DNA from: Coriobacteriia bacterium | GTDB lineage: Bacteria > Actinomycetota > Coriobacteriia > Coriobacteriales > UBA8131 | DNA: 57,615 bases | NCBI GenBank assembly: GCA_009783085.1 | Contig: WRHU01000009.1 | Span: 1-57,615, forward strand | Reading direction: 5' to 3' | Shown: one piece after another, positions 1 to 8,423 of the stretch | Position numbering within the stretch: position 1 is the stretch's first letter | Layout: each line of letters begins with the position of its first letter | Made by a program: the position numbers and the translations under genes | The notes under the pieces: generated by a model | Databases searched by the model: none | Told to the model about the DNA's origin: nothing | The model's input: only the letters and a program-made list of their open reading frames with translations

Positions 1-446
1 AGGTTGTAGTCCAAGCTCCCGTTCCACAAACCGTGCAACGGACCTACATAGGATAGTCCCCAAAAGGACACTCCTGTAAAGGATATGTAGTCGCTTTAAG
101 TAAACTCTTTCCGGCAAGCCCTAACCACCACCATAGAGGGCTTGCCGGGGGAGAACTGAAAGAAAGAGTGTCCCTTCGGAAGAAGAGGAGCTCACAAACT
201 AAATGACTTTTATCTTGGGTGTGTTGTGACTCGCACCCCTGTTACGGCACCAGTCTTGTGCCTACCCCTTTCCCCGGGCATCTATTTTTAGGTGCCCGGG
301 ACACGTTAGGGAACATTATTCACGTCAGCAGCTTGATTATTCCGTTTTGTACAGAAGATAACAGTGGCGTATAAACAGGGTGGTTGAGACCCTAAGCGGG
401 GGTTCTGGGTGCAGGCGAGCTACAAAAGGCTGAACTAAAGGCTGAA
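1..446. other. Gene-free, strongly structured region at window start
   Basis: No credible coding region is seen here. The stretch holds strong inverted repeats. A perfect 12-bp pair lies at 111-122 and 137-148 with a 14-nt loop, and it may be extended by the outer pair ACTCTTT (about 103-109) with AAAGAGT (about 165). A second 8-bp pair lies at 273-280 and 293-300. This density of pairing suggests a structured RNA or several terminators. I compared it by eye with RNase P RNA, tmRNA, 6S RNA, SRP RNA, group II intron domain V, T-box and cobalamin motifs and could not match any of them. The end near 425-460 is a 12-bp tandem repeat that runs into the 3' end of the neighbouring gene. Confidence 0.4.
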
Positions 447-460
447 CTAAAGGCTGAGCT
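428..460. repeat. 12-bp tandem repeat spanning the elp3 stop codon
   Basis: The unit AAGGCTGAACTA is repeated nearly three times. Read on the minus strand, the first unit contains the last codons and the TAG stop of the Elp3 gene, so the repeat appears to have grown from coding sequence outwards past the stop. The third unit differs by one base. Confidence 0.7.
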
Positions 461-2318
461 GCTGGTAAAGCCCATTGTCCGCAAAGCCAAGGCCTCGGTA
501 GTATTCGCGCGTGCCCACTGAGCTTATAACGTTCATTTTGGCATAGCCCTGTGCTTTGGCAATGCTACAGGCGGTTTCAATTAATTGCTTGCCGAGCCCA
601 AGGTGCTGCGCTCCTGCGTTGGTAATGCCTTCAAGCCTAATCTCCTTCAGCTCGGCAACCTTCCCGTATATATGGACTTCTCTAATCATGGCTTCGTTCT
701 CGGCAACGGGCAACACGAGTTTTCGCTCATGCAGGAAGGTGTGTAGATGCTCCTTTTTAGGAAGCGAAAGTCGCAAAAAACCAGCAATTCTATTTTCTGG
801 TGTAACCCACTGCAAAAAGTATTCGATAGTTGCGGTGGTTTCATAGGTAAGGGTTTCAAGTGCTAATGTCTCAATGCTTGTTTCGTTTGTGCTGATTTCT
901 CGGTAGCGAATTTCTTGAATGTCTGGCTTGCTCTTTTCGCCATCCCTTTCAAGCCGGCGCTCCACCAGCTGCCGAAGGTTAGTTTTCTTGTTGCCCACTA
1001 CGATATCGTGGGCAGAAATATCCCTAATCATGCGCGAGATGCGCATAAATGACGGCGTGTTCAAAACATTGTCAGACAGAACAGCAATAAGCTCCTCTTC
1101 AGAATAGGGCAACCAAGAGCCGTCTGCATACAGTGCGCCCAGCCGTGTTCCCTCAACAAGTGCGCAGGGGTAGAGCTTTACTTCGTCAGGCATATAAGCA
1201 GGCTCCGTAACAAAACGCTGGTAGGCTTGCTTGTCTGCTGCGGGCGTAGAGCCGTAGAGATTGAGCATAAAGTGTGCGTGAATCTTAAAACCAAAGAGCC
1301 GCAGCAGTTCAAACGATTCTTGGATCTTTTCAACACTCATGTTTCGAGCGTTTGCTTTAAGAATATCTGCGTCGACGCTTTGAATGCCCATCTGTATTTT
1401 GGTGCAACCGAGGCGGCGGAGTAACGTTAGGCTCTCTGTATTGATAGTGTCAGGTCGTGTTTCAATTACGAGCCCAACAACACGGTGCTGTGCGGCTTCG
1501 TTGCGGTGGTGCTGGAAGGCTAGCTCGTCAAAAGTTGCTCTTTGTGCGCGTGCAACCGCCTGCCATCCTTCGTGGTTATCGTAGAGCAACGCCGCCGCTT
1601 GATTGTAGGTAAGCTTTCCGTCGTTGATGGCCTGCTGTGCGTCATGCACAAAGGCTTCAAGCTCGGTTTCATTGGAGCTCAGTCCGTGTGACAGGTAGAA
1701 CTCGCGCCTTTGTTCAACATCGTCTTTGTGAGCCTCAAGAGGGCTCTCAGCCTCATTAAGAGCCCTAAACAACTCTGAGATAAACCAGATTTGATATGTT
1801 TCTGGATAATCGCTCCACGTGCCGCCGAGAACAATAAGCTCGATTTTGTCGGTTGGGTGGCCCATCTCCGTCAAGGTGCGCAGACGCGAGCTTACCTGCA
1901 AATAGGGATCAAAAAAATTGCGCTCGGCACGCTGGCAGGCAGGCTCGTTGCTTAGGTAGCTTTTAGGCATGCGCAGGTCATTCGGGCAATACAAGCAGTC
2001 GCTTGAACACTTCTGCGGTTTGGTAATAACAGAAATAGTTGCTACGCCAGAGGCAGTGCGCCGGGGCTTGACTTGCAGAGTTGCGAGAAGTTGTTTTTCC
2101 ACTGCCGCGCTGATGTCCCAGCGAGCCCAGCGTTCAGGTTCGGCACGCTTAACTTCAAGATAGTAGGGCATAAGCTTCTTTTTTGCGTGATGCTGCTCGC
2201 TGTCGCTCAAATTTTTATTGTGAGAACGGATAATGTGCGCAAGCTGCTTGGCGTCTAGCTGCCCCTGCGCAACAAGCGCATCTCGTATTTCAAGCAAAAT
2301 TGTCTCTGTGGTTTCCAT
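447..2318 (-). CDS. elp3: Elp3-family tRNA wobble-uridine carboxymethylating enzyme (radical SAM plus GNAT)
   Basis: A 623-residue homologue of Elp3, which uses acetyl-CoA and SAM radical chemistry to start the cm5U/mcm5U modification at U34 of tRNAs. The radical-SAM cluster motif is C104-SSD-C108-LY-C111. The central TIM-barrel part contains VVGLVIETRPDTIN and KIQMGIQSVD. The C-terminal GNAT acetyltransferase fold is seen in the stretch from GLGKQLIE to EYYRGLGF. The N-terminal region matches the usual Elp3 lead-in. The gene is read divergently from a Trm9-like methyltransferase 80 bp away, which would act on the Elp3 product. Bacterial Elp3 proteins stand alone, without the Elongator subunits of eukaryotes. 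The family call is firm; the pairing of functions is inferred. Confidence 0.93.
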   Translation of the reverse strand: METTETILLEIRDALVAQGQLDAKQLAHIIRSHNKNLSDSEQHHAKKKLMPYYLEVKRAEPERWARWDISAAVEKQLLATLQVKPRRTASGVATISVITKPQKCSSDCLYCPNDLRMPKSYLSNEPACQRAERNFFDPYLQVSSRLRTLTEMGHPTDKIELIVLGGTWSDYPETYQIWFISELFRALNEAESPLEAHKDDVEQRREFYLSHGLSSNETELEAFVHDAQQAINDGKLTYNQAAALLYDNHEGWQAVARAQRATFDELAFQHHRNEAAQHRVVGLVIETRPDTINTESLTLLRRLGCTKIQMGIQSVDADILKANARNMSVEKIQESFELLRLFGFKIHAHFMLNLYGSTPAADKQAYQRFVTEPAYMPDEVKLYPCALVEGTRLGALYADGSWLPYSEEELIAVLSDNVLNTPSFMRISRMIRDISAHDIVVGNKKTNLRQLVERRLERDGEKSKPDIQEIRYREISTNETSIETLALETLTYETTATIEYFLQWVTPENRIAGFLRLSLPKKEHLHTFLHERKLVLPVAENEAMIREVHIYGKVAELKEIRLEGITNAGAQHLGLGKQLIETACSIAKAQGYAKMNVISSVGTREYYRGLGFADNGLYQQLSL

Positions 2319-2398
2319 AATGCTCTCAATTCTATACTATAGTAATGGTCAAATGATGCTGGACTCCTGAATGCCTAAACCCTAAGTGATGGAAACGA

Positions 2399-3226
2399 AT
2401 GGACTCAAAAACTGCCAAACTGCTTTGCGAGATAAACAACACGTTTTATCGTGAGAATTATGCTTCATTTTCGGCAACGCGCGCTTGTGCGTGGACGGGC
2501 TGGGAGCAGTGCCTTGCAGCTGTGCGCGAGTTTTTCCCGAGAGAGGCTTCTGTTTTTGATCTTGCTTGTGGCAACTTGAGGTTTGAAAACTTTCTTACCT
2601 CCGCACTGCCAAACACCACCTTTAAGTTTTATGCGGTAGATAATTGCGATGAGCTGGTAGAAGGGGACGGTACGTTTTTGTCACAAACAGGCGCACTCAA
2701 ACAAAAGTGTGACAAAATCGTACCGTCCCCCTTTGCCTCTTTCGCCTATCAAAGCCTCGATGTTTTGGAGCTGCTTCACAAGGGAGAATTTATCAACAGC
2801 CGCCTTACTGCTCCGCAATGTGATCTCTCCGTTTCCTTTGGCTTTATGCATCACGTGCCCTCACAGGCGTACCGAGAAAAAATCCTTTTAAGTCTTATTG
2901 AGCAAACGCGTCCTGGTGGTTGTGTGGCAGTTTCGTTTTGGCAGTTTCTTAACAATGAGGCATTGACGCACAAGGCTCAGGCAACGCACCTGCAAGCACT
3001 TGAGGAGCTTCAGCTTCAAGGGCTGGAGGGCTTACTCGATCAAAACGACTATCTCCTTGGCTGGGAGAATGCGTCCGGAACGTATCGCTATTGCCACAGC
3101 TTCTCTGACCGTGAGATTGATAAGCTCATTGAGACGGTCGCGCCACAGACAACCCTGCTCTCTCGTTTTGTGGCAGACGGCAGAACAAACAATCTCAACA
3201 GCTATGTGGTATTAAAGGTGCTCTAG
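2399..3226 (+). CDS. Trm9-like SAM-dependent methyltransferase with in-frame palindromic insert
   Basis: A 275-residue class I methyltransferase. Motif I is VFDLACGNL (about residues 52-60), the acidic loop is FYAVDNCDEL (about 77-86), and the motif IV region is SFGFMHHVP. The N-terminal stretch NNTFYRENYASFSATRACAW resembles the conserved start of Trm9/ALKBH8 tRNA methyltransferases (pattern Y-N-x-x-A-x-x-F-S-x-T-R-x-x-x-W). Those enzymes convert cm5U34 to mcm5U34, which would make it the natural partner of the divergent Elp3. Residues 88-111 are encoded by a palindromic repeat that sits in the loop between strands beta2 and beta3. The start ATG at 2399 has only a weak ribosome site (GGAAAC). 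The methyltransferase call is firm; the tRNA substrate is an inference. Confidence 0.75.
   Translation: MDSKTAKLLCEINNTFYRENYASFSATRACAWTGWEQCLAAVREFFPREASVFDLACGNLRFENFLTSALPNTTFKFYAVDNCDELVEGDGTFLSQTGALKQKCDKIVPSPFASFAYQSLDVLELLHKGEFINSRLTAPQCDLSVSFGFMHHVPSQAYREKILLSLIEQTRPGGCVAVSFWQFLNNEALTHKAQATHLQALEELQLQGLEGLLDQNDYLLGWENASGTYRYCHSFSDREIDKLIETVAPQTTLLSRFVADGRTNNLNSYVVLKVL
2663..2730. repeat. REP-like palindromic element inserted in frame in a gene
   Basis: The arms GGGGACGGTACG...TTTTTGTCACA (2663-2685) and their near-exact reverse complement (2708-2730) flank a 22-bp loop. The only differences between the arms are around the T-run. Repeats of the general form GGGGACGGT(n)TTTTGTCAC are, from memory, common in anaerobic bacterial genomes and tied to REP-type transposases; no such transposase is in this window. 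The element lies inside a methyltransferase gene without breaking its frame. Confidence 0.7.
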
Positions 3227-3306
3227 ACGTGTTAAGGGTACACGAGACAAAAAATCGCGCAAAAGCCCTCATCACTCCAAATACAAGCTTTTCTGGGGCT
3301 GTGGCT

Positions 3307-5031
3307 CTAAATAGTAATGGTGAGGATAAACGTGTTGGCCCTACTGTTATAGGTGATGCCTTCTCCTGGCGTTGGCATATCAAGCTTGTATACGGCAACC
3401 GTCTGCTCGTTTGCCAGGCTAGCAGTGGCCTCATCACCAGAGCCTTCTGTGTCATTCGGCGTACTGCCGCCAACCTCTTTGAGATACCATGTTCCAACGG
3501 GCAAAAACAAGGTTTGAGAAGAGCAGTCCTCCTCACTCAGCAGCAAGGTTTTTGTCCGAGCTGCGGCAGCGGTGTCCTTTTTATCTGCTGCTGCCTGCGT
3601 AGTGTAGAACCACACGGCGTTTTTATCGGCGCGCGCATCAGAAGCGGTCTTATACGCCTTATAGGTAGTGGCAGGCAAACTTGCTGTCGAGCCTTTTTGC
3701 TTAACGCGTTCAATTTGTACGCCAGCAGACTTTTGTAAAAGACGATAAATACGAAAACGGTCACCAGTTTTACTTGCATCTGGTCCGCCATTGTACAAGG
3801 GCAGTACCAGTGTCTTCCACGTTCCCGCCATTCCGAGTGACTGATGATAGCTTTGCCACCCGTTGCCAGCCCACCAGATGGGCGAACCCTTCTTTTTCTT
3901 AGTTTTTTCTTTGTCGCCCCAAATAAATACGTGCTCTGTGTCTTTTGCACTCCAGCTTCCGCAGGCTATGACCACAATATCACCTGGTCTTGGTTTAGCA
4001 TTAATCATAGCCTGACCTATGTTTCGTTTGGGGTATACCTTTGACTGAAAAACACGATACTCTTCAAGTTCGTCCCAAAGGTTAGGGCACCAGTATTTAT
4101 AGGCAGTATCAACGTTGTATCCGTTAGGGTCGTTGAGCATTTCGTATACAAAATGTGCACAGTCGCCCGCTGCAGGCTCACTCGTTGACAGTTTGGATTC
4201 CAAGGTTGTTTTGAGCTGTTTCCATGTTTTTGTTGACTTCAGCGTTGCAGGTACCGCCCTGCGATCGCTCCACGCGCTGTAATATTTAACGCCATCCACC
4301 GTTTTGTAGCTTCTCACCTGAGCGTGATAACGTTTGTTTTTCTTGAGTTCTTTGATGGTAACTTTTGACGTTGAAGCAGAGTAGGTTTTAATAGTCCATG
4401 CGTTAGAATCGCCCACTACGCGGTAGCGAAGTTGATATTTGGTAATTTTTTGTTTTGCGGCGGTCTTTTTCCACGCTACCGTTATTTGCTTTGAGCCAGC
4501 TTCGCCGGGGTCGACCTTTTTTACGGAAGTCTTTTTGGGAACTATCTTAAAAGTGATAGTCACTTTTCCCTTAAACGAACCCTTTCCCTGAAGAGTTATG
4601 GTTCCCATTCCAATTTTTTTATTCTTGCCGGAGGATTTTACGGTTGCGTTTTTAGAAATGGAATACTTTTTACCTTTGTAGATAAAGGATTTTGGTTTTA
4701 CTTTCTTTCCCGTCCAAGACTGATTGCTAATGCGCAGGTTGGTCTTGCTTGCTTTTGCAAGATCAATTTTTTTGGATTTCTTTTTGGTTTTTGTAGCTGC
4801 CTTTGCGACAGCGGGGGAGCTTGCTGCTGCAAAAGAGTTTCCAGCTGCGAAAGAGTTTGCAGCTGGAAAAGAGCTTGTTGCAGCAAAAGAGTTTCCAGCT
4901 GCAAAAGAGTTTTCAGCCGTAAACGAACTGCCTGTTGTGATTAAGGCCAGCGAAAAAACGGCTACAACCACAAGACGCGACAAAGAAATCTTGTTTGGCC
5001 GCTTGTGTTGTTCCCCACCTCTGGTGCTCAT
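3307..5031 (-). CDS. Secreted surface protein: Ig-like, FN3 and CHAP/NlpC-like domains
   Basis: A 574-residue exported protein. A signal peptide (about residues 16-40) is followed by short SFAAGN-type repeats (36-75). A Lys-rich Ig-like surface domain comes next (about 90-168, containing GKKYSISKNATV and GTITLQGKGSFKG). It is followed by a fibronectin type III domain (about 169-262), then a cysteine-peptidase or amidase-like domain. In the latter, C291 (in GDCAHFVYEML) and H367 (in DTEHVFIWGD) fit the Cys/His pair of CHAP or NlpC/P60 enzymes. The C-terminal ~150 residues look like a beta-rich prealbumin-type fold. No sortase LPxTG motif is seen. Its ATG overlaps the stop codon of the upstream membrane protein by one base (TAATG), so the two are translationally coupled. 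A role in cell-wall hydrolysis or adhesion is likely but unproven. Confidence 0.65.
   Translation of the reverse strand: MSTRGGEQHKRPNKISLSRLVVVAVFSLALITTGSSFTAENSFAAGNSFAATSSFPAANSFAAGNSFAAASSPAVAKAATKTKKKSKKIDLAKASKTNLRISNQSWTGKKVKPKSFIYKGKKYSISKNATVKSSGKNKKIGMGTITLQGKGSFKGKVTITFKIVPKKTSVKKVDPGEAGSKQITVAWKKTAAKQKITKYQLRYRVVGDSNAWTIKTYSASTSKVTIKELKKNKRYHAQVRSYKTVDGVKYYSAWSDRRAVPATLKSTKTWKQLKTTLESKLSTSEPAAGDCAHFVYEMLNDPNGYNVDTAYKYWCPNLWDELEEYRVFQSKVYPKRNIGQAMINAKPRPGDIVVIACGSWSAKDTEHVFIWGDKEKTKKKKGSPIWWAGNGWQSYHQSLGMAGTWKTLVLPLYNGGPDASKTGDRFRIYRLLQKSAGVQIERVKQKGSTASLPATTYKAYKTASDARADKNAVWFYTTQAAADKKDTAAAARTKTLLLSEEDCSSQTLFLPVGTWYLKEVGGSTPNDTEGSGDEATASLANEQTVAVYKLDMPTPGEGITYNSRANTFILTITI
4806..4926. 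repeat. Tandem repeats coding for SFAAGN-type peptides
   Basis: Near-identical 15- to 18-bp units (GCAAAAGAGTTTCCAGCT and variants on the plus strand) are repeated about seven times in the region just after the signal peptide of the secreted protein. The repeats keep the reading frame and place a flexible Ser/Ala/Asn/Phe segment between the membrane exit and the first folded domain. Copy number could vary between strains. Confidence 0.75.
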
Positions 5032-7136
5032 TAGTTTGAGCCTGCCTTACTTGCCGAGTCCTCGGCTGTTTCATCTGTCGCGTCTGTGTTGGCAGAAGTG
5101 CCAGCAGGAGTTCCTGCTCCCGCACCAGTTCCTGCACTTGCCGGCGTACCTGAGCGCAGCTCCGTTACCAGACAGGCGGGCTCAAGTTCAAAATACGTAA
5201 AGGAAATTTTGTCGCCAACCGTATAGGTAACAATTTCGATCAGGGCGGGCAGGGCAAAATCATAAATATTCTCATCGCCAGCAAGGCGCACGTAGAAGTG
5301 CGAGTTGCCATCAACCACCGCTTGGGTTATCTGCTCTATTACACCTGACGCCTCAAGGGCAGCAAGGTCGATATTTTCTCCGTCATCTGCTAAGCCATTG
5401 GTTGCAAGCAGCTGCTTGTAAACCTTTTGACACTCGTCCACCGTGTCGCCCACCGCCACATTTTGATAGCGCTTGATGTCAAGCATTGCATATTTCTTAA
5501 CGAGTCCTGCAGCATCTTTGAGCGCCATAAAATAGGTGGGCTGTCCGTTGATGTTGAGCAAAATAGGGAAGGTTGCATGGTAGCGCAGGTGCTGAACCTG
5601 ACCCTCTGCTGAGTTCATTGCGGATTCCTCGGTCGCCCCAGCAACGGCATAATAATGCGATTGAGCCGTGCGCTGGTTAACGAGCACAAACCCTACAATG
5701 GAGTTATCTGCCGTGGCAGAAGTTACGCCCGAATAAACCCAAACATCATCATCTTTTGCGATGTAGTTGTACCCCAACATTCCATTGGTTCCCGGCGTAG
5801 TTCTAATCACACCCTGCTGCCCAATCCATGAGTTCAGCCAGCCGCTCATGTACGCACCACTCCAGTTAAACTGCTGCAGCAGCAACTCGGCGGGATACAC
5901 GCGGTCGACCCATTGGGGGCATTCCTCCACAGGAATATCGGTGCATTCTCCTGTTGTCGCGTCACACATAACCACGCGCGAGATGGTTTGCCCACCAAAA
6001 AGTCCAATGGTGAACTTCTTAACGGGGCAAATCCACCAGGGGTTTCCCTCATCGTCAATTTCAAACGATTTTTGATCAAACATATAAAACGGATACTTGA
6101 GCTGAACATAACGGTCAAGATTGCGGAAGAAGGGCTCGGACTGTGAGTAGTGAATGCCAGTTTTTAGGCGCACAATCTCGGTTTCTTGCGTTGTCATGTT
6201 TACGAGCGCATAAGCAGGAATGCCCGACTCACGGTTGTTAAACCATTTGAAGAGGTCGGCATATCCAAGGGGGCTTACGCGGGTAGGAGTTTGGTTGTAG
6301 TTAATCTGACTATAAAGCTCAGAAATCTCAAATTGGCTTACATATTCTGGAATAGTTCCCATGGTTCTATCGCCGAGTAACGCAGCTGACGCACGGTCGA
6401 TAATGGGTACTTCAGAATAGTTGACCTCTTTGATATCAGTAGCAAAATCAAGATGGTCGGTTTCTAAAACGTGTGCATATTTTTGAGCATTCCCAGGAAA
6501 AATAGGCATTGAGATGATGAACCCAAGAATGCCAACCAGTACAATCGCAACCGGAATACGCGACAGCCACTTAAAGAGGCTTGCCTTGCTTTTGTTGGGC
6601 AGAGTTTTTGCGTTGCCCTTTTGGTAAACCTGTTGGCGTACGTAGAAGAGCAAAAACAGAGGGAACAAAATGAAAATTGTTACAAAATACCAAGTATCTG
6701 CGCTGTGAATATTAATGGGCGGATGAAACCACCAGTAGCAAACCGCAATAACGAGCAAAAGCACAATAATGCTGATAATAAGCGCGCGCTTGCCCCAGCG
6801 CGCCAGTTGCTCAGTAAAAGGTATATTAGTAGGGGCTTGCGGTGGCTTGTTGTTCTTGCCGCCCGCCTTGCCGCCGCCCGAGCCACTGCCCGCACCACCA
6901 CTGCCACCTGCACCGCCACCAGTGCTGCTCGTAACAACACTCTTTTTGCCACTTGCCGAGGTAGTTGTTTTTGACGTGCGCACCTTAGGCTTGCCCTCGC
7001 GCGACGAATATTCGGCTTTTACCTCAATGGTTTCCTGCACGGTTTCGTCATTACTGTTTTGCCCGTTGCCCTGCTGAGCGCCTTGACCCATGAGAATATC
7101 GAGAAGGTCGCCGAGCCCTGGATTTTGTTTGTTCAC
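5031..7136 (-). CDS. Three-helix membrane protein with large extracytoplasmic domain
   Basis: A 701-residue protein of unknown function. Residues 1-115 are cytoplasmic and disordered, rich in Gln, Ser and Gly (a Gly/Ser-only stretch at about 72-93). Three membrane helices follow at about 118-137, 148-167 and 194-213. The rest (214-660) is predicted to face outside. The last ~40 residues are an Ala/Gly/Thr-rich tail. I do not recognise the outer domain. The ATG at 7134-7136 is preceded on the minus strand by AAAGGAGT, a good ribosome site. The gene is the first of a two-gene unit with the secreted CHAP/FN3 protein, which its stop codon overlaps. That arrangement suggests the two proteins work together at the cell surface. 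Confidence 0.6.
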   Translation of the reverse strand: MNKQNPGLGDLLDILMGQGAQQGNGQNSNDETVQETIEVKAEYSSREGKPKVRTSKTTTSASGKKSVVTSSTGGGAGGSGGAGSGSGGGKAGGKNNKPPQAPTNIPFTEQLARWGKRALIISIIVLLLVIAVCYWWFHPPINIHSADTWYFVTIFILFPLFLLFYVRQQVYQKGNAKTLPNKSKASLFKWLSRIPVAIVLVGILGFIISMPIFPGNAQKYAHVLETDHLDFATDIKEVNYSEVPIIDRASAALLGDRTMGTIPEYVSQFEISELYSQINYNQTPTRVSPLGYADLFKWFNNRESGIPAYALVNMTTQETEIVRLKTGIHYSQSEPFFRNLDRYVQLKYPFYMFDQKSFEIDDEGNPWWICPVKKFTIGLFGGQTISRVVMCDATTGECTDIPVEECPQWVDRVYPAELLLQQFNWSGAYMSGWLNSWIGQQGVIRTTPGTNGMLGYNYIAKDDDVWVYSGVTSATADNSIVGFVLVNQRTAQSHYYAVAGATEESAMNSAEGQVQHLRYHATFPILLNINGQPTYFMALKDAAGLVKKYAMLDIKRYQNVAVGDTVDECQKVYKQLLATNGLADDGENIDLAALEASGVIEQITQAVVDGNSHFYVRLAGDENIYDFALPALIEIVTYTVGDKISFTYFELEPACLVTELRSGTPASAGTGAGAGTPAGTSANTDATDETAEDSASKAGSN

Positions 7137-7274
7137 GGTACTCCTTTAGTTTTAGTAAATCGTCCGTTGTTCTCCATAGTATAATCTGATTTTGATGCTA
7201 AGAGAATGATAGATGAGGAACTGTAAACTAGGAAAGGTACCATAAAGCCCTCGATTTGAGAGAAAAGGAACACG

Positions 7275-8423
7275 ATGAGCTCAGCAAACACGGTTTTACT
7301 TGCCCATGGCAGCGGAGGCTCGATGATGCATGAGCTTATCGAGAGCTTTTTTGATACGTATAATTCTGACGAGTTGCGCCAAGGCAATGATGCAGCGGTG
7401 CTTCAAACTTCTGAATGCACAGACCGCATTGCCTTTTCTACTGACACCTTTGTGGTAACGCCGCACTTTTTTCCGGGTGGAGATATTGGGCGGCTAGCGG
7501 TGTGCGGAACGGTCAATGACGTGGCGACTTCTGGTGCCGTGCCAAAATGGCTTTCGGTGGGATTTATCTTAGAGGAAGGTTTTTCCCTTGTTGATCTCAG
7601 GCGCATTTGTGCGTCAATGGCAGAGGCTGCCAAAGAGGCGGGCGTAAAAATTGTTACGGGAGATACCAAGGTTGTCAATCGTGGGCAGGGCGATGGCATC
7701 TACATAAATACGAGCGGCGTGGGAGTGTTTGATGATGCGGGCGCCAAGCTCGGTGCGGGCGCCAAGCTCGGCAGTGCGCAACAATTGGAGCTCGACCGCG
7801 CGCAACAACCAACCCTCGGCGGTGCGCAACAGCCAGCGCACAACAGTGCGCAACAGCCAACACTTGGCGGTGCGCTGTGCAAGCCGGGTGATAAGATTTT
7901 GCTTTCGGGTACCTTGGGCGATCACGGTATCGCCATTATCTCTCAGCGCGAAAGCCTGAGCTTTGCCACCACTATCGAAAGTGATGCTGCTCCGCTCAAC
8001 CATCTTGTGCAGGCGGTTTTAGCCGCCGCTCCCAACACTCGTTGTTTTCGTGACCCCACACGGGGCGGGCTTGCTTCAACGGTCAATGAGCTGGCGACAC
8101 AAAGCAATACGGTCTTTGAAATTGAGGAGGAGGCCGTGCCGGTACAAGAGCAGGTTTTGGGTGCCTGCGATATGCTCGGCTACGATATTTTTCACGTTGC
8201 AAACGAGGGAAAAATGATAGCGGTGGTTCCCGCCGAGGAAGCCGTTGCCGCGCTTGGTGCCATGCGTGCTTCTCGGTATGGAGAAAACGCGGCTGTCATT
8301 GGTGAGGTGCTCGAGCTTTCCGCTGCCAACTCCACCACGCCTAAGGCCTACGTAAAAACAGCCTTTGGCTCGCGCCGTATTCTTGATATGCTTACGGGAG
8401 AACAGCTGCCGCGCATTTGCTAA
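7275..8423 (+). CDS. hypE: HypE, [NiFe] hydrogenase maturation protein, with repeat insert
   Basis: A 382-residue HypE/AIR-synthase-like protein. HypE receives a carbamoyl group from HypF on its C-terminal cysteine and dehydrates it to the cyanide ligand of the NiFe centre. The sequence ends in PRIC, the expected C-terminal Cys. The N-terminal half has HGSGGSMMHELI, GNDAAVL and TVNDVATSGA; the C-terminal half has FRDPTRGGLA and GYDIFHVANEGK. Between residues about 155 and 200 there is an unusual insert of Ala/Gln-rich repeats (AQQPTLGGAQQPA) encoded by tandem DNA repeats. The start ATG follows AAAAGGAA. No other hyp or hydrogenase gene is in the window, so partners must lie elsewhere. Confidence 0.9.
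   Translation: MSSANTVLLAHGSGGSMMHELIESFFDTYNSDELRQGNDAAVLQTSECTDRIAFSTDTFVVTPHFFPGGDIGRLAVCGTVNDVATSGAVPKWLSVGFILEEGFSLVDLRRICASMAEAAKEAGVKIVTGDTKVVNRGQGDGIYINTSGVGVFDDAGAKLGAGAKLGSAQQLELDRAQQPTLGGAQQPAHNSAQQPTLGGALCKPGDKILLSGTLGDHGIAIISQRESLSFATTIESDAAPLNHLVQAVLAAAPNTRCFRDPTRGGLASTVNELATQSNTVFEIEEEAVPVQEQVLGACDMLGYDIFHVANEGKMIAVVPAEEAVAALGAMRASRYGENAAVIGEVLELSAANSTTPKAYVKTAFGSRRILDMLTGEQLPRIC
7735..7875. repeat. In-frame tandem repeats inside hypE
   Basis: Two copies of GCGGGCGCCAAGCTCGG sit side by side. They are followed by four degenerate copies of a unit with the core GTGCGCAACAGCCA. All keep the frame and code for an Ala/Gln/Gly/Leu segment between the two halves of HypE. This is not part of the usual family sequence. 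Confidence 0.75.

Noticed and set aside
1-446. RNase P RNA, tmRNA or group II intron piece
   Set aside because: Diagnostic conserved sequences of these RNAs could not be found on either strand.
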